Shown here: positions 25,990 through 33,094 of the stretch, in pieces
Numbering within the stretch: position 1 is the stretch's first letter
How the letters are laid out: every line of letters starts with the position of its first letter
Origin: Paraburkholderia tuberum STM678
Lineage (GTDB): Bacteria; Pseudomonadota; Gammaproteobacteria; Burkholderiales; Burkholderiaceae
Assembly (NCBI RefSeq): GCF_902833905.1
Contig: NZ_CADFGP010000003.1
Location: 186,001 to 250,000 of the forward strand
Reading direction: 5' to 3'
Length of the DNA stretch: 64,000 bases
Position numbers and translations under genes: made by a program
The notes under the pieces: model-generated
The model's database searches: none
The model's input: the letters and a program-made list of their open reading frames with translations, nothing else
Told to the model about the DNA's origin: nothing

Positions 25990-28900
25990 TCAGCTCCACG
26001 TAGATTCGATTGTCAGGGTCGCGGTTCGCACACCGCGTTCGAAGTGCCGCACCTTGAACGCGGTCGCGTACAGCGCGGGAACGAAGAACAGCGTCAACAC
26101 CGTGGCGCCCGTGATGCCGCCCATCAGTGCGGTCGCCATCGGTCCGAAGAAGGCCGAATGCAGCAGCGGGATCAGCGCGAGCACGGCCGCCGCGGCGGTC
26201 AGCATGATCGGGCGGAAGCGCCGGACCGTGGCACCGACGATCGCATCGAAGCGCCCCTGGCCCGCGGCGATATTGCGTTCGATCTGATCGACCAGAATCA
26301 CCGAGTTGCGCATGATGATGCCGGACATCGCAATGACGCCGAGCATCGCCACGAAGCCGAACGGCTTGCCGAACAGCAGCAGTGCGGCGACCACGCCGAT
26401 GAGCCCCAGCGGCGCGGTGAGCACGACCATCAGCACGCGCACGAAGCTGCGCAGTTGAATCATCAGCAGCGTCAGCACCACGACGAGCATCAGCGGAAGC
26501 TGCGCGATCACCGACGCCTGCGCCTTGCCGCTGATCTCGCCGGCGCCGCCGGTCTCGATCCGGTAGCCGATCGGCAGCGATGCGCGTAGCGGCGCGAGCG
26601 TCCGATCGATCGCCTGGGTCACGTCGATATCCAACGCGTTGCCGCGCACGTCGGCCTGGACCGTGATCGTCGGTTGACGGTCGCGGTCCCAGATCACCGC
26701 GTATTCGAGTTCGTTGTTGAGGTGGGCGAGCGCGCCGAGCGGCACCGGGCCGTTCGGCGTCGGCATCGCGAGGTTCACGATCTCGTCGGGGTCGACCCGC
26801 TCGCGCCGGGGCGCACGCAGATCGACACTGATCGAGCGGTCGCGGACCCGGTACTGCGTGAACGTATAGCCCGACAGCGTCATTGCGAGGAAGCTCGCCA
26901 CGTCTTCCGAGGTGACGCCGAGCTCGCGCGCCTTCTGCTGGTCGATCTCGAAGCGCACCGAGCGTTCGCCGGGTTCGTCCCAGTCGAAATGGACGCCCGT
27001 TGTGCGGGCATCGGCTTTCATCGTCGCCGCGACCTTTTCCGCGATCTCCCGCACGGTGGCGAGGTCGCTTCCGCTGACGCGAAACTGCACTGGATAGCCG
27101 ACCGAGGGGCCCGTCTGGAGCGGCGAAACGCGCGCGCGCACGGCGGGAAAGCTGTTTTGCAGCGTGCTCGCGAGCCAGCGTTCGAGCTTTGCGCGGTCGT
27201 CGACGGACTTCGCGGTGATCACGAGCTGCGCGAAGTTGGGCTGGGGCAACTGCACGTCGAGCGGCAGGTAGAAGCGGGGGGCGCCCGCGCCGACGAAGTC
27301 GACCAGATGATCGATCTCGGGCCGGCCGGCCAGCGTCTTTTCGAGGCGCGCGGCTTCGCGCAGCGTCGCTTCGAACGACGCGCCTTCGGGCAGCCGCATG
27401 TCGACGAGCAGTTCGGGCCGTTCGGAGCTCGGGAAGAACTGTTGCGGCACGAACGCGAAGCCGGCCAACGCGGCAACGAACAAGGCGGCCGTGACGCCGA
27501 GCACGACGAGGCGCCGCTTCACGCACCACGCGATGCAGTCGCGCAGGCGGTCATGAAAGCGGCTGGCGCGCGGCGCCGCCACCGGGCTCCGGCGCGTCTG
27601 CGCGTCGGCGCGCCGGCGGAGCTTGCGAAGCGCGCGCCGAGGCGTCTCGCGTGCGGTGTCCTTGCGTTCGGGTAGCAGGTGATAGCCGAGCAACGGAATC
27701 AGCATGACCGCCGCGAACCACGAAGCGATCAGCGCAATCGCGGACACCTGAAAGATCGAGCGCGTGTATTCGCCGGTGGCCGATTTCGCCAGCGCGATCG
27801 GCAGGAATCCCGCCACCGTGACGAGGGTTCCCGTCAGCATCGGAAATGCGGTACTGCTGTAGGCGAACGCCGCGGCCCTCGCGCGGCCCCAGCCCTGCTC
27901 GAGCTTCACGGCCATCATCTCGACCGCGATGATCGCATCGTCGACGAGCAGGCCCAGCGCGAGGACCAGCGTGCCGAGCGAGATCTTGTGCAGGCCGATG
28001 TCGAAGCCGTTCATGCATAGCGCGGTGACCGCGAGCACGACGGGGATCGAGATCGCCACCACCACGCCGGCGCGCCAGCCCAGTGAGATGAGGCTCACGG
28101 CCAGCACGATCACGATCGCTTCGGCGGCGGCCCGCAGAAAACCGTTGACCGAATGCGAGACCGCGTGCGGCATGCTCGACACCTCGACGAGTTCGAGCCC
28201 CGCGGGCAGACGCGCACGCAATTCCGCTGTCTGCGCATCGAGCCGCTTGCCGAGCTGAATCACATCGCCGCCAGTCTGCATCGTGATGCCGATGGCGAGC
28301 ACCGCGCGGCCGCCGGTGCGAACCTGCGAGACCGGCGGATCGTCGTAGCCGCGCCTGATCGAGGCAATGTCACCGAGACGAACCAGGCGGTGATTGATGT
28401 CGATCAGCGTGTCGCCCATCGCCTTCAGGTCGGTGAACTGGCCGCTCGGACGCACGTACACGCGGTCGAACGCGGTGGTCAGCGTGCCGCTCGGCGTGAC
28501 CGCGTTTTGCGCGTTGATCGCCCGCGCGAGCTGTTGCGGCGTGATACTGAGCCGGGTCAATTGCGCGTTGGGAATCTCGATCGTGATGTGCTCGTCGGGG
28601 TCGCCGAAATAATCGACTTTCGCGACCCCGGGCACGCGCAGCAGCACGCCGCGCAGTTCGTCGGCATAGTCGTGCAATTGCGCCGGCGAGAACCCGTCGC
28701 CGGCGAGCGTATAGATGTTCGTGTAGACGTCGCCGAACTCGTCGTCGAAGTACGGCCCCCGCACGCCGGGCGGAAGCGTATCCGCGATGTCGGCCATTTT
28801 CTTGCGTACCTGGTACCACGTCTCGCGCACTTCGTTCACCGGCGCGGAGTCTTTCATCGTAAAGACGATCAGCGATTCGCCGGGACGCGAGTAGCTGCGC

Positions 28901-29250
28901 AGATAGTCGAGATGAGGCGTTTCCTGGAGCTTGCGGCCGATCCGGTCGGTCACCTGTTCCTCGACCTGGCGTGCGGTCGCGCCGGGCCAGAAGGTCCGGA
29001 TCACCATCGCGCGGAACGTGAACGGCGGATCCTCGGATTGTCCGAGCCGGGCATAGGCGAGCCCGCCGAACAGCGTTGCGAGCACGACGGCGAAGATGAC
29101 CAGCGCCTGGTTACGGATCGCCCACGCGGACAGATTGAAGCGGCCGCTATCGTCCGCTGCCGGCCGCCTCGGTCCGCCCGCTCCACCGGGTCCACCGGGT
29201 CCACCGGGTCCACCCGCGCCGTCGGGCCCCTGGCCGAACGGCGCTCTCAT
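25990..29250 (-). CDS. RND efflux transporter (HAE1/CusA-like inner-membrane pump)
   Basis: Proton-driven inner-membrane transporter of 1086 residues, normal length. Typical RND sequence blocks are present: FPGAT-like FWPGATARQVEEQVT early, the TM4 region LVLALGLLVDDAIIAVEMM with the charged DD pair needed for proton relay, and SGIIMRNSVILVDQIE late. The start ATG at 29250 overlaps the fusion-protein stop by 4 bp (ATGA), supporting it over longer frames. The N-terminus is odd: a Gly/Pro-rich run from a 9-bp tandem repeat precedes the first membrane helix by about 45 residues. Placement directly behind the lipid-type biosynthesis genes suggests export of the product. Confidence 0.93.
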   Translation of the reverse strand: MRAPFGQGPDGAGGPGGPGGPGGAGGPRRPAADDSGRFNLSAWAIRNQALVIFAVVLATLFGGLAYARLGQSEDPPFTFRAMVIRTFWPGATARQVEEQVTDRIGRKLQETPHLDYLRSYSRPGESLIVFTMKDSAPVNEVRETWYQVRKKMADIADTLPPGVRGPYFDDEFGDVYTNIYTLAGDGFSPAQLHDYADELRGVLLRVPGVAKVDYFGDPDEHITIEIPNAQLTRLSITPQQLARAINAQNAVTPSGTLTTAFDRVYVRPSGQFTDLKAMGDTLIDINHRLVRLGDIASIRRGYDDPPVSQVRTGGRAVLAIGITMQTGGDVIQLGKRLDAQTAELRARLPAGLELVEVSSMPHAVSHSVNGFLRAAAEAIVIVLAVSLISLGWRAGVVVAISIPVVLAVTALCMNGFDIGLHKISLGTLVLALGLLVDDAIIAVEMMAVKLEQGWGRARAAAFAYSSTAFPMLTGTLVTVAGFLPIALAKSATGEYTRSIFQVSAIALIASWFAAVMLIPLLGYHLLPERKDTARETPRRALRKLRRRADAQTRRSPVAAPRASRFHDRLRDCIAWCVKRRLVVLGVTAALFVAALAGFAFVPQQFFPSSERPELLVDMRLPEGASFEATLREAARLEKTLAGRPEIDHLVDFVGAGAPRFYLPLDVQLPQPNFAQLVITAKSVDDRAKLERWLASTLQNSFPAVRARVSPLQTGPSVGYPVQFRVSGSDLATVREIAEKVAATMKADARTTGVHFDWDEPGERSVRFEIDQQKARELGVTSEDVASFLAMTLSGYTFTQYRVRDRSISVDLRAPRRERVDPDEIVNLAMPTPNGPVPLGALAHLNNELEYAVIWDRDRQPTITVQADVRGNALDIDVTQAIDRTLAPLRASLPIGYRIETGGAGEISGKAQASVIAQLPLMLVVVLTLLMIQLRSFVRVLMVVLTAPLGLIGVVAALLLFGKPFGFVAMLGVIAMSGIIMRNSVILVDQIERNIAAGQGRFDAIVGATVRRFRPIMLTAAAAVLALIPLLHSAFFGPMATALMGGITGATVLTLFFVPALYATAFKVRHFERGVRTATLTIESTWS
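29182..29215 (-). repeat. 9-bp tandem repeat in the RND gene N-terminus
   Basis: TCCACCGGG repeats three times at 29182-29208 with a partial fourth copy, encoding Gly-Gly-Pro units. The period keeps the reading frame, so copy-number change would only alter the length of the cytoplasmic tail. Confidence 0.75.
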
Positions 29251-30350
29251 GACGCGAAGTCCTCGGGATGCAACGGCGCTATCGCCCGCACGGTTTCGCC
29301 GGCGCTGACGGTATGCACCCCTTGCAGCACGACGCGCTCGCCGTCGTTGAGGCCTCGCGCGACCGAGATCGTGCGGTCGTCGTAGCGGCCAACCTGGACC
29401 CGGCGCAGTTCCAGCGCCTGGTCGCCCGGCCGAACGACCCAGACGGCCGGCGCGTTGCCGTCGTGAAAGAGCGCGCTGGCGGGCAGCGTGATCGGGTCGT
29501 CCGCTTGCGCCTCGCCGGCCGCGGCGAACGTGACGGTGGCCGTCATGCCGAGGCGGACCTCGGGGCCTGGCGCATCGAGCGTCAGTTTCGCGCGATAGGT
29601 GCGGCTGCCGGGGTCCGCGGCCGGCGACAGCTCCCGCACGTGTGCCGTGAAGCGTCTGCCCGTGGCGGCCGGCAGCGAGACGCTGGCCGAGCTGCCGATC
29701 GCCAGCGCGTTCAGCAGACTCTCGGGCACGTCGCAGAGAATATCGACCTCGCCGGACCAGGCGAGATGGTAGACCGCTTGTCCCGCCGCGACGTTCTGCC
29801 CGGTATCGGCGTCTTCGGCGGTGATGACGCCGGCATGGTCCGCCGTGAGGACCGTGTACTGCGTCTGATTCTGCAGCAGCGCGAACTGTTGTAGCGCCTG
29901 ATCGCGCTGCGCGGCGGCCGCCACATACGCATCCTGGGTCTGCTCGAGCTGCGCTGTCGAGATCAGCTGTTCCTGCGCCTGCGCCCGGTCGCGATCGAGT
30001 TGCTGCTCGGCGAAGGTGAGCCGATGCTGCGCCGCCATCAATTGGGCCTGCGCGCTCGCGAGGCTGCGTTGCGCGTCGTCGGCATCGAGCCGCGCGATCG
30101 CCTGGCCGGCCGTGACCGTATCGCCGAGCCGCACCTTCCGCTCGATCAGCTTGCCCGCGATGCGAAACGACAGCGGCGTCGCATAGCGTGCGTTGACTTC
30201 GCCTGGCAGCGTCGCGAGCACGGGCTTGCTGTCCCGATGCACGACCACGGCGATGACCGGGCGCGGCAGTGTCACCTCGGCGTCTTTCGCGTGACAGGCG
30301 GCGAGCGTGAGCGCGCCCGACAGCGTCAGCATGATCTCGCGCCAGCGCAT
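29247..30350 (-). CDS. RND membrane fusion protein (periplasmic adaptor lipoprotein)
   Basis: Periplasmic adaptor of 367 residues for the RND pump encoded next. The N-terminal signal ends in a lipobox (LTLAAC, residue 19), so it should be anchored as a lipoprotein. The split lipoyl/barrel-sandwich halves (IERKVRLGDTVTAGQAIARL and GVITAEDADTGQNVAAGQ) flank an alpha-helical hairpin rich in Ala/Gln, followed by beta-barrel and membrane-proximal parts. The ATG at 30350 is 2 bp after the ligase stop, and its own stop overlaps the RND start as ATGA. The tight coupling ties the pump to the upstream biosynthetic genes. Confidence 0.92.
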   Translation of the reverse strand: MRWREIMLTLSGALTLAACHAKDAEVTLPRPVIAVVVHRDSKPVLATLPGEVNARYATPLSFRIAGKLIERKVRLGDTVTAGQAIARLDADDAQRSLASAQAQLMAAQHRLTFAEQQLDRDRAQAQEQLISTAQLEQTQDAYVAAAAQRDQALQQFALLQNQTQYTVLTADHAGVITAEDADTGQNVAAGQAVYHLAWSGEVDILCDVPESLLNALAIGSSASVSLPAATGRRFTAHVRELSPAADPGSRTYRAKLTLDAPGPEVRLGMTATVTFAAAGEAQADDPITLPASALFHDGNAPAVWVVRPGDQALELRRVQVGRYDDRTISVARGLNDGERVVLQGVHTVSAGETVRAIAPLHPEDFAS

Positions 30351-30352
30351 GC

Positions 30353-32023
30353 TCACGAGTGTTCCTCCAGCTCGCCGGCTTCGAACTGTGCCTTGGTTCG
30401 GCGGCGCTGTACCTTGCCGCTGGAGGTCCGCGGCAAGCTGCCCGCCTGCACGATCGCAACGTGACCGACCTGCAGGCCCGCGCATTCGGCGACCTTCTGC
30501 GCGATCGCACGCCGCAGCGCCGTGGCCTCCGCCGGCTTGCCCTCGGCACAGACGACCAGTGTCTCGTCGCCGTCGCGCATCACGCTGAACGCGATGACAC
30601 CGCGGCTTTGCACGCTCGGCAACTCGGCCACCGCCCATTCGATGTCCTGCGGATAGAGGTTCGAGCCGTGAATGACGATCAGGTCCTTGCTGCGGCCGCA
30701 GATATAGAGCTGGTCGCCGGCGAGGTAGCCGAGATCGCCGGTCTGCAGCCAGCCGTCGCGGTACGCGTCGGCGCTCGCGTCGGCCTGGCCGTAATAGCCC
30801 ACGGTGATGCTGGGCCCGCGCGTGACGATTTCGCCGACACAGCGTTCGGGCAACGCGCGCCCGGATTCGTCGACGATCCGCAACTCGTGGCCGGGAAAGC
30901 AATGGCCGCAGCCGACCAGTTCGATCGTGCGTAAGCCGTTATCACGCGCAGCCGGTATCGCTCGACCAAGCCCCAGCGCGGCCGCATAGACGACGTCGGT
31001 AACGAGCGGCTGGCCGTGGTCGTGAAAGGTGATCGCGAGGGTTGCTTCGGCCATCCCGTAGCACGGCAGCAGCGCTTCGGCACGAAAACCGGCCGGCTCG
31101 AAGCGCGCGCAGAACTGGCGCAGCGCTTGCGCGTTGATCGGCTCGGCACCGCAGCCGGCGACGCGCAGCCGCCGCAGATCGAGGCCTTCGAGGTCCTGGT
31201 CGCGGCTACGGCGAGCGGCGAGCGCGTACGCGAAGTTCGGCGCGAAGCTGATGGTGCCGCGGTATTTCGTGATCGCCTCCATCCAGAGGCCGGGCCGGCG
31301 CACGAACGCTTCGGTTGCCAGCAGCACGCACGGCAAGTCGCAGATCAGCGCGCCGAGCACGCTGATGAGCCCCATGTCGTGGTGCAGCGGCAGCCAACTG
31401 ACATAGACGTCCTGCTCGCGCAGATCGATGCCGCGGGGTCCGAGGAACGCTGTCGCATTCGCGACCAGATTGCGATGCGTGACCATCACGCCTTTCGGCA
31501 GCGACGTGCTGCCCGACGTGTATTGCAGGAAGCACAGGTCATCGGGATGCAGCGTGGGCAAATCGCACGCGGGCGGCTCGCCGTCGAGCAGCGCTTCAAT
31601 GGTCACGATACGTTCGAGACCGGTGTCGACGGCGAGCACGTCCTCGATGGTCTCCCTTGTCGAGTTCGACGTGAGCAGCATCCGGGCGCCTGCCGAGCGC
31701 ACGATGTGACTGACGGTTTCGGCGTAACGTGTGCGGGTCCTGAAGTTCAGGCTTCCGCGCGGAAATATCGGTACCGGGACGAGACCGGCGAACGAGGCGC
31801 CGAGGAAGCTCAGGATGAACGCTTCCGGGTCGAGGACCACGAGCGCAATGCGGTCGCCCTTGTTCAGCCCCAGTGCCACGAGCTTTTTCGCGTGGTTGCG
31901 CGCCTCGCGTTCGAGCGCCTCGTAAGGATAGTAGTGCTCGTCGCCGTGCGTGGAGACGAAGCGAAGGCCTCGAGCGTCGCCGCGCGGCAGCGCTGCAACG
32001 GCATCGACTAGCGTCTGGTTCAT
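30353..32023 (-). CDS. Fatty-acyl-AMP ligase (FAAL-like)
   Basis: Adenylate-forming enzyme of 556 residues. It has the family P-loop YTSGSTSLPKGVMVTH, the A5-type CYGMAEATLA and the A7 motif WLQTGDLGYL. Features such as FVRRPGLWMEAI followed by ISFAPNFAYALAARR resemble fatty-acyl-AMP ligases, which activate fatty acids and pass them to an acyl carrier protein rather than to CoA. A late segment LPRTSSGKVQRRRTKAQF supplies the A10 lysine region. An ACP, a desaturase and a thioester reductase are encoded in the same operon, so loading of that ACP is the likely role. Chain length cannot be read from the sequence. It begins 30 bp after the desaturase. Confidence 0.88.
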   Translation of the reverse strand: MNQTLVDAVAALPRGDARGLRFVSTHGDEHYYPYEALEREARNHAKKLVALGLNKGDRIALVVLDPEAFILSFLGASFAGLVPVPIFPRGSLNFRTRTRYAETVSHIVRSAGARMLLTSNSTRETIEDVLAVDTGLERIVTIEALLDGEPPACDLPTLHPDDLCFLQYTSGSTSLPKGVMVTHRNLVANATAFLGPRGIDLREQDVYVSWLPLHHDMGLISVLGALICDLPCVLLATEAFVRRPGLWMEAITKYRGTISFAPNFAYALAARRSRDQDLEGLDLRRLRVAGCGAEPINAQALRQFCARFEPAGFRAEALLPCYGMAEATLAITFHDHGQPLVTDVVYAAALGLGRAIPAARDNGLRTIELVGCGHCFPGHELRIVDESGRALPERCVGEIVTRGPSITVGYYGQADASADAYRDGWLQTGDLGYLAGDQLYICGRSKDLIVIHGSNLYPQDIEWAVAELPSVQSRGVIAFSVMRDGDETLVVCAEGKPAEATALRRAIAQKVAECAGLQVGHVAIVQAGSLPRTSSGKVQRRRTKAQFEAGELEEHS

Positions 32024-32053
32024 GGTGACGGGTCCCGGTCAGGTAATCGAGAT

Positions 32054-33043
32054 TCAATGATCGAGCGAAGCAGCGGGCGTCCAGTCGCGGATCGGCTGCA
32101 GACGGCGACGCAGCAGCGCGATCACCTCGTCGTCGCTGCGCACCGGCGCGCCCGGCAAGCGCACGAAATGCGCGGCGAGCTTGCGGTGCTGGCGCGTGAC
32201 GAGCAGCAGCCAGATCTGCGCGATGTCGATGCGATCGAACACGACCGCGTCCTCGCGACCGTACTTCTCGAGGTTCGCCGCGAATTCCTTCGTGAGCTCG
32301 CTGAAGTGCGTGCCTTTGCGGACGTGGTGGTAGATGTGATAACCGGCGTTGAAGACGCGCGCATTGAAACGCGAGTCGATCGTATTGGTGCTGCTCGTGT
32401 ACGGGTTGTCAGGCTGATCGGGGTCGATGAACGCGTGCTGGACCCAGTTGCCGATCATCATCATCAGCCGCACGAACACGAACGGAAACACGAACACGAC
32501 GAGCGTCGCCCGCAGGTTCCAGTACGCGGCGGCGGCAACCGCCGCGTAGAACGCGACCTCACCCACGAGCAGTTGCCTGATCAGCTTCGTATTGCGCGAG
32601 CGCCACAGATAGACGGACAGATCGAGCGGCACCAGCGCGGCGAAGCGCAGGTAGTAGTGCAGAAAGCCGATGACGCTATCGCGCTGAAACCGCATCGTGG
32701 AGCTCAGGTCGCGTGGCAGGTTGTCGTCGATGTGATGCATGCCCATGTGATGGACATAGAACGTGCCCGGCGTCTGACCGAAGAACGGACACAGCACCCA
32801 GTCGAGCAGGATCTCGAGCGCCCGGTACTGCTTCCTGAAGAGCCGCCGATGCAGCGTGCAGTGGTAGCTCATCGTGAAACGGTCTCCGAACGCGTTCCAG
32901 ACGAGCACGTATGCAACGCCCAGCCACCAGGGAAAGCGGCCGAGCCCAAACAGCACGGCTGCGGCGGGAATGAATATCAGCGCGCACTGGAGGTAGAGCC
33001 GCAGATGCGGCAGGTCGCGACGATCGTTGAGCAGGCGGTACAT
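32054..33043 (-). CDS. Membrane fatty-acid desaturase
   Basis: Integral-membrane di-iron desaturase or hydroxylase, 329 residues. The three histidine boxes are present in order: HCTLH (61-65), HHMGMHH (98-104) and HIYHH (236-240), plus a further His in WVQHAF (203). Hydrophobic segments lie between boxes as expected. The family acts on acyl-CoA, acyl-ACP or lipid-bound chains; here an ACP and acyl-AMP ligase are co-encoded, so an ACP-bound chain is the likely substrate. Position of the double bond is unknown, and acetylenase or hydroxylase activity cannot be excluded. It lies 51 bp after the dikinase gene. Confidence 0.88.
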   Translation of the reverse strand: MYRLLNDRRDLPHLRLYLQCALIFIPAAAVLFGLGRFPWWLGVAYVLVWNAFGDRFTMSYHCTLHRRLFRKQYRALEILLDWVLCPFFGQTPGTFYVHHMGMHHIDDNLPRDLSSTMRFQRDSVIGFLHYYLRFAALVPLDLSVYLWRSRNTKLIRQLLVGEVAFYAAVAAAAYWNLRATLVVFVFPFVFVRLMMMIGNWVQHAFIDPDQPDNPYTSSTNTIDSRFNARVFNAGYHIYHHVRKGTHFSELTKEFAANLEKYGREDAVVFDRIDIAQIWLLLVTRQHRKLAAHFVRLPGAPVRSDDEVIALLRRRLQPIRDWTPAASLDH

Positions 33044-33094
33044 GGTGGCTTCCTTCAGGGGCGGTTTCAGTGGTCAACGGGCGGTCAATTCATG

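Noticed and set aside
24428..27529. A 1033-codon frame for the outer-membrane factor
   Set aside because: The extension above 25987 overlaps the RND gene out of frame and has shadow composition.
25990..30549. A 1519-codon frame suggesting a giant RND protein
   Set aside because: The part above 29250 is a shadow of the adaptor gene; the ATG at 29250 with ATGA overlap is the convincing start.
30353..33043. A polyyne biosynthesis cluster
   Set aside because: Known clusters carry several desaturases with a thioesterase and rubredoxin; only one desaturase is present here.
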